From Saccharina japonica (taxonomy: Eukaryota > Sar > Phaeophyceae > Laminariales > Laminariaceae): 64,000 nucleotides of DNA. Position numbers and translations under genes: made by a program. The notes under the pieces are model-generated. The model did no database searches, had not been told where the DNA came from, and saw only the letters and a program-made list of their open reading frames with translations. Below, piece after piece: positions 33,069 to 45,524 of the stretch (positions are counted from its first letter, which is position 1; each line of letters starts with the position of its first letter). The stretch lies in assembly GCA_008828725.1 (NCBI GenBank), contig MEHQ01000314.1, positions 142,398-206,397 of the forward strand, in the 5' to 3' direction.

Positions 33069-33311
33069 TTGTATGACATCATATCACGTGCTGTGGGTTG
33101 TAAAATTGTTTTGGCGCCACTCCCAGAAGCGCGTACCGTGAGAGAACTTTGGGTTACATATGACTACCATGTAGGTACTACCCTATACGTGCCGACAACT
33201 ACGGTGCGATGGTACGGTGCAGGCAGCATTCCATACAGCAGCCGCTGTAGTCAGTTGCATCGAGCTGGTGAGTTGTGGGAACGGGCGGAGCTCTATGCTG
33301 TAGTAGTGTGA
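33069..33311 (+). CDS. Hypothetical ORF or exon before module A'
   Basis: An 80-codon frame without an ATG start. It includes LAPLPEARTVRELWVTYDYH and ends RAELYAVVV. The composition looks protein-like, but there is no second copy and no family match. Confidence 0.25.
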   Translation: MYDIISRAVGCKIVLAPLPEARTVRELWVTYDYHVGTTLYVPTTTVRWYGAGSIPYSSRCSQLHRAGELWERAELYAVVV

Positions 33312-34258
33312 ATACCTGCGGCCATGTTAGCTCTGTTTGCATATTAATTTCACTTGATTTGCGCTCCTTCTTCATCTCATGTGTTTTAGGCGGGCGAACG
33401 TCAAGTTTTCCAGCCGCTTTTAGTTTTTCAGTGGTTTTCGGAACTTCGAAGCGCTCCAGAAACTTTGGGTTAGTCCTTTGCAGACAGGAGGAATGAGGAC
33501 AACGAGAATTTTACATAAAAGTTTTTGACTCTCACGAGGGGTTTGTCGGCTAGGCGGAGAGCTGCCCGCCCCTATTTGCTCTCCGCCGCATAGAGTGAAT
33601 CCTGAGAAGTGTGGCGACAGCTACTCTTTTGCACTTGTACGGCCATATAATATGTGGTGCATTCAATTGGCCATCAATGGTAAATATTCCGTGTGCATGT
33701 GCGAGTATTTCAAGATGTCGAGCAGTATGATGCCGAGCGTCGTAACTTGTTTTGTGGTTTCAATTGGCGTAATAGTTAGTATGGACATCATGATTCTTGG
33801 ATCATTGACTCGGACTCACTAATGGCATGGGCCATGAACCATACACGTAGAGACAACGACGATTGGTTGTGCTTCTCATCGCACACACGGACAACCGTCT
33901 TACCCACTACCGCTTACTGAACATTATATTCGAACAATATTCCACGGACGCACGTACACAGGGTTGCCAACTCAGCGGGGCACGGGTGGGGGGTGCGCCT
34001 CGGTCCGCCCCCCCCCGCCGCCTCGCCTGTGAAGTAGTATTAGTGTAGCTTGTAGCTATGCCTGGTATTAATAATATACAGTTCTCTTTTGTACGCACGT
34101 GGTTCAGAGGTACCGGCAGGGGAAACACTAATACCATGTTACTGTTGTAGGCCCTAGTTTTTGATCACGCGCCAAACAATACAACATTGACGTGACCAAG
34201 ACCTGAGCCGAAAAAAACAACTTAGAAGCATTGGTGGTGTGCGTGATTAAGCGAAAGA

Positions 34259-34537
34259 TTGTTCGAATGCCGGTTGAAACGACAGAGTAAAACTCGATGT
34301 ATAAGACGAACTAGTGAATTGATGGTTGATTGGCGAAAAACAAAAATTCATTGGTTGAACTTTGATTTAGTAAAACGTTTACGGAAGGGAAATCCAAAAC
34401 TCCGAGGATGTTGGACGTCAACACACTGTGTTAAAGAAGGGGATCTGTGCATTTTAAAAGTTTGGCGCGACAGCAACGAGTTATATATCATTGGGAATTT
34501 GTACTTAAACGATAACCTTTTTTTCGCAAAAAGTTAG
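34259..34537 (+). CDS. Candidate ORF intact only in module A'
   Basis: 92 codons, basic, with RLKRQSKTRCIRRTSELMVD near the start and GDLCILKVWRDSNELYIIGN later. It opens at TTG and the only internal ATG is at codon 22, so the true start is unclear. The module A counterpart (about 3940-4220) keeps CIRPTIELMVD but is broken by stops. Not recognised. Confidence 0.3.
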   Translation: MFECRLKRQSKTRCIRRTSELMVDWRKTKIHWLNFDLVKRLRKGNPKLRGCWTSTHCVKEGDLCILKVWRDSNELYIIGNLYLNDNLFFAKS

Positions 34538-35635
34538 TCGCTGTTAGCTGTTGTTTGTGTTCGTGTCGAAGGCAACAGCGCAGTTGCGACCGTACCTCTC
34601 TCCAGTTGCAGAACAAACCCCCGCCAGTTTCAAGGAAAAAAAACAACAACCCAATTTCAAGATAAATATCCCACCCTAACTTTACTGAAACAAATCGGAC
34701 AAGAATGACCAAACAAAATAAAAAAAAATAATGCCCAAAACTCGACTTATCCACGAATTTTGCATAAACGTGAGCGAGACAGCTGATTTCATACTTGTTT
34801 AAAGATGGTAAAGGTGTCTGTACTGTTCTCTAGTCGGAAAGTAGACGAAAAGGAACTAAGAAATCTGAGGACCAACGCCCAAACGGGTAGGGTGGATCAT
34901 AACTGATCAGAGTCTGGCGGGAAGGCTTCTTGGCCTGGGTTTTTGTTGGTGGATGAGCTTCGGCAAGTTCCACACTACCCGGAGAGTTTACTCTACGAGT
35001 TTCTATCCCCACCGCAGCGGGCCCCTTCGGAGGTCAGGTCGCGTCAACATATTCAAGTCTTGGGAGCAGTACTCGTAGGCAGCAAGGTCTGATACTTTCG
35101 AGGGGGCATGGAGTGAATTGACACACGACACGCAGTGAGACGTGGAAGTGTGGAGGGCGTAAGCTTTGTTTTTACCCATCCGCCGGAGGATATAAATCTA
35201 TATATGTTAGTTCGCTTATCACATATGCACATCCTTAGGTCTGCGGATATCTCCCCCCTTTGACCGCCTCTCCGCGCGGTTTCTTCGCTGAGGCGTGCCC
35301 CCGCTTCGCCCGCAACCGCTGGCTTAGCTGACCCGCCCGCTCGGCGCCGTAGCGCGTGCGCGAGGCCTCGAAGTCGAGATCTACGACGAGATCTCCGAAA
35401 AATCGTGCCCTGTGAGCGTTTGGGCACATTGCCCACCGACAACGCCTATATCTTCGCGTGGTTTTTTCACGTACGCGTTCTCTGACCTCCGACCCGTGGG
35501 GGGGGTCGGCTTCCCGGCCGCCGTCAACATGGTGGAGGCCTGCGCGGGAGGCTGTGTGCTCAGATCTGAGACGCCCCGAGAACACATACATGCCACCCAG
35601 GCTTTGTCAAGAACTGCCATCAATATTTTTTTCGC

Positions 35636-35865
35636 CGAGAGAGAGCTCCTGCTGCTGTACGCATACGTGTACGTATGTATGTATGTAGTCTACAGCAAGT
35701 AGCACGTGTGATAAGAGACTAGCAGCTCATGCACTGTCAATGTTTTTCGGCGAGAGAGAGCTCCTGCTGCTGTACGAATACGTGTACGTATGTATGTATG
35801 TAGTCTACAGCAAGTAGCACGTGTGATATGGAGAGTAGCAGCTCATGCACTGTCTATGTTGTTGC
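35636..35865. repeat. Tandem duplication, 115-bp period
   Basis: CGAGAGAGAGCTCCTGCTG starts copies at 35636 and 35751. Each contains GTATGTATGTATGTAG and AGCAAGTAGCACGTGTGA. The copies are nearly identical, so the event is recent. Confidence 0.85.
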
Positions 35866-36543
35866 GGAGCTCCTATGATTTGTACAGCAGCAGCTGTGGT
35901 CGCACCTTTTTAGCGGACTACGCGCTGCATGCTGTTGAGGGTTTCAACGTAAAAAAATGGCATTGGCAAACGGGGATGGGAAAACACCATTTTTTGTAGT
36001 TTTTACCGTTTTTGTTTTTTGTTCTCTGGCGTATACGTAGGAGGCGCGTACATGTATACGTGCATCGGGTATATATCGAAAACATGTATGTATCAGTACT
36101 ACACAGTACCTACCCCGAGCTGTGAGCAGTTCAAAGTATGTGGGTTAGAACAGGCATGTATCAGTTGCTTGCTGCTGTTGCTGTTGTCGCCGTTGTTCGC
36201 CTGTTTCGAATTTCGAAGATAGATGTATGTGTAGGTGTGTAGGCCCACACCGTGTACAGCATACAATGCGCATGTGTAAGGTTTGTGACCAAGATACATA
36301 CGAGCACACACGTATATGGGCACAGCAGCAGCAGTAGTATCACATGTATTACGAGTACGGTTGCCACTCTCCGTGGGCAGTGTGCAGAGCGCTCTCAACT
36401 CTTGGCAGTACGTCTGATTTCCATCCTTCGACACAACGCTGCTGCTAACTAACAACGTGTACGTATAACTCTTGGCATTACGTCTGACCCCCGTCCTTCG
36501 CTACAATGCTGCTAACATTCCGGCATCACGCAAGGCTGCGACC

Positions 36544-36576
36544 GGCGGCCGTCCAGGCCGCCGGCGAAGCCCCTTG
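36544..36576. repeat. Hairpin motif, copy in A'
   Basis: GGCGGCC, loop GTCCA and GGCCGCC form a perfect 7-bp stem followed by GGCGAAGCCCCTTG. It resembles 5024-5053 and 37122-37152. Confidence 0.6.
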
Positions 36577-37121
36577 TATATATCTATTTTTTATTTTTAT
36601 GAAACTCAACTGGAACTACAAGAACAACCTAACTTATGCTACTGTGGATAGGCGCCTCGACACAAATCGAAATATATTAAAAACCACGTACAGCAGCACA
36701 GGATCAGCAGCAGTACAGCAGTTGCGCATAAACATGTACGTGCATTCACATTATTGTATCCTACAACACCAGGTACAACAAGTAAGTGGTGTGTTTGCAA
36801 ACGTAAGCTAGCCCTTGCTACGAGCGGTACGCGACCCGGTACACATACAGCAGAACAGTGCCGGTTAAAAACACTTGTGCTAGCAGTTACAATAGGCGTG
36901 TCGGGTACTGTTCATACCAGGTACGTATGAAAGCAGACTGCGTGTGACCTAAGATAGGTACGAGTTGTGCGAGTATCCCTACTACTTTTCAGCAGTATCA
37001 TCAGTTACTCCGCGGTAGTACTCTCAACTTTTGGCATTAAGTCTGACCTCCATAATTCACCACAACGCTGCTATATACTGTAGTGCTGCTCTTGATAAAG
37101 TGTTGGGGATCGCGCGAGTCT

Positions 37122-37152
37122 GGCGGCCGTCAAGGCCGCCGGCGAAGCCCCC
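37122..37152. repeat. Hairpin motif, second copy in A'
   Basis: GGCGGCC, loop GTCAA, GGCCGCC, then GGCGAAGCCCCC. Positionally equivalent to the A copy at 5024; both follow TCGCGCGAGTCT. Confidence 0.6.
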
Positions 37153-37159
37153 TCGTCTA

Positions 37160-40110
37160 GAGTTACCATTCCCCAATCTATTTGCTTGTATACACCGAGT
37201 ACATGGTGAATTCCTTTTCAGATAGGGTAGGGCGTGTGCACGGCATGCCTGTAGACGATACCCTAGCATGCAGTATAAATAAGGGCTAACGGCACGGTAG
37301 TCTTCACTGTACACATTACTTAACGCTGTCCCTGGAGCCACCTGCATTCACACTTCTACGGGCAGGCATGCATACCAGGTACATTCCAGCCTGCTTAATG
37401 GCAATACAAGTCACACCCAAACGCGCACCTGTAGAGATTATTAAACCCCGCGTCAGAGCAATGGATACCGCTGGTAGGAATAAGACGTAGCAACGACTTC
37501 GATTGCCTGGTAGGTGTAGGTGCAGACTGTACTGTCTGTCGCTGCTGCAGGCTGTACCTAGAGTATAATAAACATAACACCCTATCCGACCCCCATCCCC
37601 CAAAACCTAGGCCCCCAAGTATGATATAAAACTTTGGAATGCATATTCATAGCAGACACGCCTGGTGTGTGTACCCGTTACAGTCGAAGTCGTGGCCACG
37701 TTGGTTCACCAGCATAACTTTCGTATCTGGCACGGGAGTGCCTACTTTCTCCAGACGTGAGTTTTGGTGCTGCGTGTGTCCTCTGTAGGCTGGAATTTTG
37801 ATGCGTTCTGTACCCGTGAAAGTTGGAGGCTGTGAGTGTATGTGGCACCGCCGGAAAAGAGCCACCCTGCCATATTTTGTAGAGCAAAGCCTGCCGCGTC
37901 GTTTGCCCCTACTGGAACGGCACTTTAGGATGTTACCGTCTTTTGACATACCCCACAAGAGGCCTCCACACGATTAATGGCCTTGCATCATGTACACACG
38001 GTAGGTCCATACAGGCGACATAAAAATTATACCAGGTATAGGGGTAGGTTGCTCGCTCGTAGCACCGCCCTCGCTGTTTCTGCTGTATGATACCATGTAC
38101 CAGGGTAATAAATAAGAGGTTTTCTGCATGCAAGGGTTGCACTGGTTGTGTGTTTGAGTACTGCTGCTGTATGGGATAACTACAGTAGGTTGGACATTGG
38201 GGGTGCTCACTGGTTTGCGCGTAAGGGTGGCGTCATGGCCTGTAGGCGTGCAGTCGCCGATCTCAGAGGTCTGGTCGTGAAAGGCTTATTGCTTTAATAC
38301 TGTGAGTATCGGGGCTTTATACCAGGTACATCTCTTGCTGGTATATCGTACCTGTACCGTATCACACGTAGGCACGAGTATACGTAAATGTCGTCGCAAG
38401 AGCATAGTGATTTTGCAGTTGATGCTCTCATCAGCCGATGTCATCAATTATCTCAGGAAGGGGTTTGTATCGTCTAACTATAGTACAGCAGTGACTTCCG
38501 TAGTAGCGCTGCGACCACGACCCTTGCCCTCGCCAATCTAAGCACAAATCCAAGGTTTTTGCGGCTTACGCTTCTCCGGTCGACAATAATTTGCAAGATT
38601 CAACGTCACACGAAATTACCCTCAAGGGGCCCTACGGGCTGAACATCCAATGGCACTGCAGTCTTACAAATCAATATTTTGTTTTTCAGCTGCAATCCAA
38701 TTTCCTGTATATTCTCGACCTTTCATGACTGCCTGCAGTTTGAATCCTGGGGTCTACTCCCTAATTGCTATTTTATAAGCATAGATCATGGGCAACATTT
38801 GGGGTGTCTGGGGCCAGTTCGATCCGACGCCTGTTTCATCACGAGAATTGTCTCTTACTAAAGGACTCGCGATAGGTTTGGTACCTATAGCCGATTTTGA
38901 TAAATGAGAGTTTCTCGGGCTGCTGATACTGTTTTAACACAGGTGCCCGATGAAAACACCGAGCATTACTGTAGTAGGCGAACCTACCTTAGTCCGTCGT
39001 TCGGCCGTTGATAACGTCCTGCTGTATACGGCCAAAGCAGATTGTAGATAACACGCAGGAGCACCGGAGTGATACAAATCCTTACTTCTGAGCAATTTCG
39101 TTCCGAGATGCCAACAAAGCAACTTATTCCTTCCTTTGCGGATCCAAGGGCCCCAACACCGTCCTCGAGACCATTACGGACAAGCTATACGTCGGTCGAG
39201 AGCGGTTCTGAGCATTAGAACCGCAAATATACCGTGTTCGGTAACGAGTATTGATAGGGTGGTATTGCACCATACCATGGTACATTTTATTACTCGTATA
39301 CAAAAGACGAAAAAATATGACTTTTTCAAAGTAGTCAAGTACGTACTCTTTAATTTATTTGACCGAAATAACCTTTCAAATAATATTCCCGGTACTGTAT
39401 ATTTTTTATACAAGGGGCTTCGCCGGGTGGTGGGATATCCAAAGTGGTATGTACGAAGCAGGGTTGTGGCTATGTAAGAGGTTAGACGTGATACCAATAA
39501 TTGGTATTAACAGCACTCTACAAGCTTCTCACGCAGAGTGCGAATGATATAGGGCTGTTTTTATCGACACGTAATTGTCAAGTTTTGTTTTGTGAAATGG
39601 GCAAGTGTATGGTAAATTGGACATGGCGAAAACGCATTTCTTTTTGGCTCTACATCAGATTGGATATTTCCGTAGTTTTTTGTTGGCGAGTTTATGGAAA
39701 TTCGTATTTGCCATTGCGAGTTACTTGAACTTGCTGTATGGAGATTTAAAAAACAAGCTCTTCAAAAACTTGAAACACGAATTGCCATTTTTTTTGTATC
39801 GTTCAAACCGGCCCTTGCAAGTATAGCAAGTCACACACGTATATACTCGTCACATATCCAACACACACACACATGTGACAGAATCACAGGTGCTGCTGTG
39901 GTAGCTTCTCGTACACTACTGTTGCGCACTGCATAGCTGGGCAAATAGGGGGATTCGAACATGAGATATCTACGAAGAATATGACGAAATTCGGGGAAAA
40001 TCTGCAGAAAAGCCTACCCAGGCGTGTTGTTGATACGGGTGGCTGTAGCATGTACGCCACGACCAGTTTTACAGTCCAACTACAATTAGCGTTCTTAATT
40101 ACACACTTCA
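37160..40110. other. Module A' interior, no supported gene
   Basis: It aligns with 5060-5770 and 7050-9260 of A. The equivalent of the A exon at 7862-8077 (about 38700-38910) is broken by TAA and other changes. A plus frame at 39605-39826 (LALHQIGYFRSFLLASLWKF) is open but not conserved. Confidence 0.45.
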
Positions 40111-40114
40111 GTTC

Positions 40115-42400
40115 AACTCGCTGATAATATGCGAGATGATACAGAAGAAATGCCCCCACACCTTTTCTCTTCCTTGACCTTTTTGTTAAAATTATATAAT
40201 AAACTCCGTATCCGTTCGAATTCACGCTAGGCAGTCGTGCGCGTCTTTTCCTATTTTCCCCACGTACCCTCTCTTCTTGTTACTCGAAGTTCGGGCGTTT
40301 TGAGGGTTGAGCGCGCTCTATTAATAGTCGCCGAGGCAACACCGGCAGTAAGCAAGCAGCAGCGAACAGCAGCTAGATGCCGCAAACGGTTTGCTGTGGC
40401 AATTTCTTGTCGCCCTTTGCTAGGCCGCTTTGTATGCGCCTAATCTACCTACCTGTTTTGTTGATGAAGTGAGCCTATACACTTCATCCATGTATCCTGG
40501 TCAGCATGGGTCCTGTCAGGGAGTCTGCCTCTGTCCGAAATCATGTACACGGTCTGCGTGCGTCGTTGGTTGGCTGCTGCGCCAAGTGAAGGTCGCAGCT
40601 GAAGCGTTAGCACAAGCAACAGCGCAGGAGCGTGGGTGTGCGGCGAAACCTGCTGCCTGCGTTGGGTTACAACACTATCGCTACATGTTTATCGTTTATG
40701 TTGGTGTAGTGCAACAATACGCATACTTTTCACGTGGAAATCCTCGAAAACCCTTAATCCTGGATCGGCCTTCTAACGCAGCAAAAAGAGGAAGTCGTTA
40801 TTGCAGCGCGCAGGACACCCGTGCAGCTGTCCCAAATGATCGTATATGTCATATACCCTGCGTGACCATCCGCCGTAGAATTCAATTTGGTAGTGGTATA
40901 AACTCTGAGGATTGAGGATCGTACCCGTTCGTTCAAGCTACTTGTTGTCGATCAAACAACAAAATCATGTTTTCTGACATCATGCCAACAACATTTGGTG
41001 ACATGCGTCTGGCGGGATGTGATTCCCGTCGTAATACCGATGCCCGTACGGACCTCGTTAACTGCGCGCGGGCAAGGCAGTCGATACCCCCTCGAGACGT
41101 GAGCTTAAGGAGCCCCTATCAGAAATATTCATAAAAAAAACGCTAAGAACGAACCTACCACAAACAATCAATGAAAACCGCTAAGAATGAGTCATAGATA
41201 GCTGCAAGAAGTTCGATGATATTACGCCTCGGACGCCGACCGCGGAACGCCTGCGGGCGGAGCTCGCGGATGCGCGGCAAAGAACTGTGTATATCTGGCT
41301 CATGCTCGGCCTAATTATTAAACCGCGCGGAAAGACAGTCTGCTGCTAGAGAGATATTCAAAGGAGCTATCTTTGGGTAGTAACATTTGGTAGGTATAAT
41401 TATTTTTTGCTGAATATACTTATGTTTAACAAGAACGACAACATTCCGCGTATCTGAAAGTTGTGAATAGGGACAACTGTATCGTCTGAGAAAGTCACAG
41501 CGGTACCGGACAAGTTTGATTCGTGAAATGTTAGAAACTCGTATAAACTGAATAATGCCACGGAAAATGAGGAACATGTATCATTATCTGAGAAGTGAGA
41601 GATAGAGCTGGAGTGACAGTCTTGCAATAACGCCAAGAATATTTATTATTCCAAAGCATCTTTTGTCCTTCATGCAAAGATATCTTTGTTTTTTTGACAG
41701 ATTGATGTGATATTGTTTATGTGCAAGGTATGTGTTTGCGTCTAAGACCCCTCCCGGTCAATAAGCGGTTCCGATATTCACGACACCATAGGCACCTGAT
41801 ATGCTTGATTGTACCTGGCCGCTAGGGGAAGATGGAAGAGGGATGACGCTGTACAGTTGTGATGGCCATTGTGCGAGGCTGTCATAAATATGCGGTGAAT
41901 TTACGAAGTAATTTTCGAAGCGTACCTCACGTTGCTGTTGCTTTGCCATCTTTGGGATACTCTTAGTCTCTGACATGACGCACCAATGTCGTGTTTTCCA
42001 TAGTACGAACCCTTTTGGGACAAATAAATATAAAATCGAATACTATATACCATCTGGAAGGAATTCGCAACACCACGCCCGTGACTACGCTGCCTACCTT
42101 ATATTTATTAGATAACACGTTACGATACCATTTCTTTGGTGCGTTGTGGTTCGTATCTCGGAAAACTTTGTTGGGGGGGGGTGCTGGAACGCTTTATTCG
42201 TTGCCTTATGTCGTGACACGTTCATGACTACTATCGCACAACGCCCCCCCCCCCTCACCTGGTCGGTGAAAACCCGACATGCTCCGTCCCGGCATTGTTG
42301 GGATGCGAGGGTCTATGGCCATACGACTACGACTATGCATGAAAATGAAGAAAATGAGGTACACCCCCCCCTCTCCCCCCCTTCCGTCCCTTAATTCCAT
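40115..42400. mobile_element. Insertion private to module A'
   Basis: Has no counterpart in A or A''. A plus frame at 40430-40915 (161 codons from TTG, ending SGINSED) and a short GC-rich frame at about 41195-41349 (ERLRAELADARQRTVYIWL) are open but unrecognised. Near the right end are homopolymers: a G run at about 42171-42180 and C runs near 42244 and 42364. No terminal repeats were found. Confidence 0.5.
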
Positions 42401-42507
42401 GATGCATGGCGCTTAGGGTTCAGCGTTCGCTTTTATCGTCGATAATCATCATATTTGGCCAACTCGCTCGCGATGATGATGGCAAATTTGCCGACGGAAG
42501 AAGACTC

Positions 42508-42637
42508 GTGAAAAGCCCTGTGTATTGGAAACACTATTTTCCATACGATCGTCATGGTCATAGTAGAGAGGTGTGAAAAGCCCTGTGTATTGGAAACACT
42601 ATTTTCCATACGATCGTCATGGTCATAGTAGAGAGGT
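42508..42637. repeat. Perfect 65-bp tandem duplication
   Basis: Two identical units, each starting GTGAAAAGCCCTGTGTATTG and ending TAGTAGAGAGGT. A has one diverged equivalent near 9506. Identity over 65 bp points to a very recent event. Confidence 0.9.
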
Positions 42638-42639
42638 AG

Positions 42640-44990
42640 AAGTGTGGCCTACGGGGTGTGGTCCGGAATAGGGGCACATGGGGGCCCTCACTTGTTAGCT
42701 AGACCCAAACGTGGACGTCTGCAGAGGGACACCGCACTGATTTTGACTACTTCTGAAGTATGAGATACATTGATGAAATAATATAAAACCTAAGAAGTGA
42801 AGCTGTTAGGAAATGTTTAATGAAAGACAGCACAGCGGGAAACCCCGTGGAACCTACATCTGCCGTGTGCGCCAAGGCTCACTGTCACAACACATTTAAA
42901 TTGCTTCATTTCGAAGGGAAATCAGCTAATACATACCCCATACATGTTTGTTGATATGTACTGGTATCAAAGCTTTTGGATTACTGTTGCGTACTCTGCG
43001 GCGTGTTTCAAGTTGTTGACGTCCCTCCAAGTTTTCGTTTGTAGCCGAGTCACTTGTTTCTGGCATGGAGTCTTTGGGACCGGTCCTGCACACCCAAAGG
43101 AAATGCGAAAGCGCACAGCTTTGAAGACATGCCTGATAGTGCTGAGGAGATGTCAAACACATGGATGGTCGCGTTAAATTGAAACTATCTTCCACATTCT
43201 GCCGGAGCAATCCATCGAGTCACCTTATATTTTTATATTTCACAGCATGAAACCAACTACCGCACACCAAAAAATCATGTATTCACTCCTTGCCTGCGGA
43301 ACGAGATAATTTTGTGCTACAGTAGGTATTTCACCGTGGTGTGTGTGTTCGGGCGTCTGTTTTTGCAGCGTGCGGACGACATTTAGTTTGTTTCCTATTC
43401 GTGATTTTGGTGATTCACTGACCGACTGCGTTAAACACGGTTGTTCTGTCATCCATAGTCGATCGCGAGTTGGCACGCTCTACGACTAAGATAAACAACG
43501 GACTTATACGTTCTCACAATGGAATTACACGTTTTTGCCGTATAGCACGGAATAAAGCACACACCCTTACATGAGCACACCCGGTGATATTTTGTTTGTG
43601 CTGCTTTTCCCTCGACGCTTAATTCCCGGGGATGCGTTGAATACCACACCCCCGACGGTGGTGCGTCTGAGTACATTAACAATAGCCAAAACCCATCACA
43701 TTATTTGGTGGATACCATTCACCCACAGCATTTTCTACTACCCCTTTTACTGTGCCCTACGCCCCAACCACCGACGCCGGTAGTAGGTGTGTGGGCAAAC
43801 ACCGAATCTGCCGCGTACCTTTGTAGCAATATCTGGAAAACGAACCTGTACGCAAAGCTAAATCTGATATGCGGTCTCTTGTTCGGGGCGTCGGCTAGAA
43901 ACGATTTTTTATTATTCTCATGGGAGCACAGCAGGTAGTTTTCCAGCAGGGCAAGGGCCTTTTAAGTACAATATTCGGGACAGTTGACACCATTGAATTC
44001 GTATTGTGGTAGCTGTATTCAGGGTATACGGTATTTCGGGCTACGGTGGCGGTTCCGTGAAACGCTACGCGACTTTGAAAGCGCGTTCCAGTCATGCGCC
44101 GCAGGCGTGTAACTTCCATACAGTACCAGAAGGCGGCCGGGGGCGATTGGATTCTACAATTGCGTTAATATTCGCCCGATGACCAGATGATAATTGTTTT
44201 AGAGGTATAGACACCGTAAACATTTTTTTTCCCCACAGGGGTTAAATAAATGTGTCCTCAATCATCTTTTCCGCGGACAGGACTCAAGCCCTACGGATAT
44301 TTCGCCGGCCACAAAGGGGTTGCGCTGCGCAAAACCTCGTAACTCGCTGCGCGTACTTTGCCTCCCGACGCCTATTGCTCTGGACAGCAACTTGCTTCAA
44401 CCCGGGAGTTGCGCCAGGCCATAAGGCAACGCATGTTCTGCGGACAACCGTTCTGCGGCATTGCAGCCAGGCGGGCGTCTCTGCTGTAATTTCTTATTTC
44501 AGGGGTGGGCTTTACCATCACGGCCATTATTGCTTGGGATTGTAAAATTGATGCTGGTTTCAGACTACAGCCTCTCACATGTTGTCAATCCCCTTGCTGC
44601 TGGTAACACCCCATTTGTTGTTGACCCCATTGCTATCACACCCTCTTGTCGTCATATCATCTGAAGTCTGTCCGAGGTCTATTATCGCCGATATAGTAGC
44701 GGATATATCTACCGTTAGCGCACACCCTAAATAACACACTCACGTTTTACCAGACCCCTTAAAATCCGACACCCTCTCGTGACCACACCACCTAGCGGCC
44801 GGGCTACCGTGCATCGTCATTATCGCCAGGGATGCGTGATATACCATACCCCGCTACGGCATTAGACCTGGTGATACTAGTTTGACACCAAACGTGTTAT
44901 TACGGGGGTGAGCTTCCTGCCGTGCTATGTAGTGACTGGTTGGATATGCAACTATGTTCAGCATTTTAGGTCACATGGAACGAAGGCTGG
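42640..44990. other. Module A' interior, no supported gene
   Basis: It aligns with 9600-11930 and 12780-12990 of A. The frame from 43571 (MSTPGDILFVLLFPRR) parallels 10807 but diverges. The word GGGATGCGT followed by a TACCA block occurs at about 43631 and 44829, echoing 10867 and 12857 in A. Confidence 0.45.
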
Positions 44991-44996
44991 TAAATA

Positions 44997-45524
44997 GTGG
45001 ATTTATGGTTTAACGATTCCGACCACCGAACAACGAGCCGGGTCAAGCAGTGTATGACTACGGGGTTTGTGCTCGAAGCTTTAGACTATCACAGAAAGCG
45101 AGGAGATACATATATGTGTGTGTGGCTTGTAAACTTGGTTCGGCTGATAACGTTGGCGAGTAAGCACGTGTTGCCTATTTATTTGGTTTGCTGTTTGGGT
45201 CATTTTGGTTTGGACAGCTCGTGTTGGCAAACCGGCATTGTATCGGAGTGCTGTGCCTGTGTCTGTGCTGTTTCTGGGAGCTCCTTAGTTTCCTTCACGA
45301 TGACGCACGCTGCGGACAGCAGACAATCGTCCACCCACCGCTGCACTCGGTTATACTGGTTTTTTCTACTAGAATGTCACAAATTTGTTTTCATAGTGCA
45401 CAACCGGCATCGTAGAGGCTTCCGCCAGGATGGATGCGCTTGGTTCTGGGATGACCAGCACGCTATCACTAACTTTACCATATTTATATGTTGGACGGTA
45501 ACGGCGACAGGTTTTCCCGTGTAG
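44997..45524 (+). CDS. Module ORF, longest surviving version (175 codons)
   Basis: The frame is continuous here but split in A (12966-13416) and disrupted in A'' (57353-57966). Conserved blocks are a TTSRVKQ..TTGFVLEALD stretch near the start and HAADSRQSSTHR in the middle. It opens with TTG and no ATG follows soon, so it may be an exon. It is rich in Cys and hydrophobic residues (CVCAVSG). Conservation of two blocks across three copies could reflect former coding, but the DNA between is about equally conserved, so function is doubtful. Confidence 0.35.
   Translation: MDLWFNDSDHRTTSRVKQCMTTGFVLEALDYHRKRGDTYMCVWLVNLVRLITLASKHVLPIYLVCCLGHFGLDSSCWQTGIVSECCACVCAVSGSSLVSFTMTHAADSRQSSTHRCTRLYWFFLLECHKFVFIVHNRHRRGFRQDGCAWFWDDQHAITNFTIFICWTVTATGFPV

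Larger units (their letters stand above)
34810..36590. mobile_element. Insertion private to module A'
   Basis: Sequence without counterpart at the matching point of A (about 4530). It includes a GC-rich island at about 35240-35560, where both strands have open frames full of Arg/Gly/Ala, as expected from composition. It also holds the 115-bp doublet at 35636-35865 and, at 36385-36576, two short repeats containing ACGTCTGA and ending in the hairpin motif. No ends or target duplication were identified. Confidence 0.5.
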
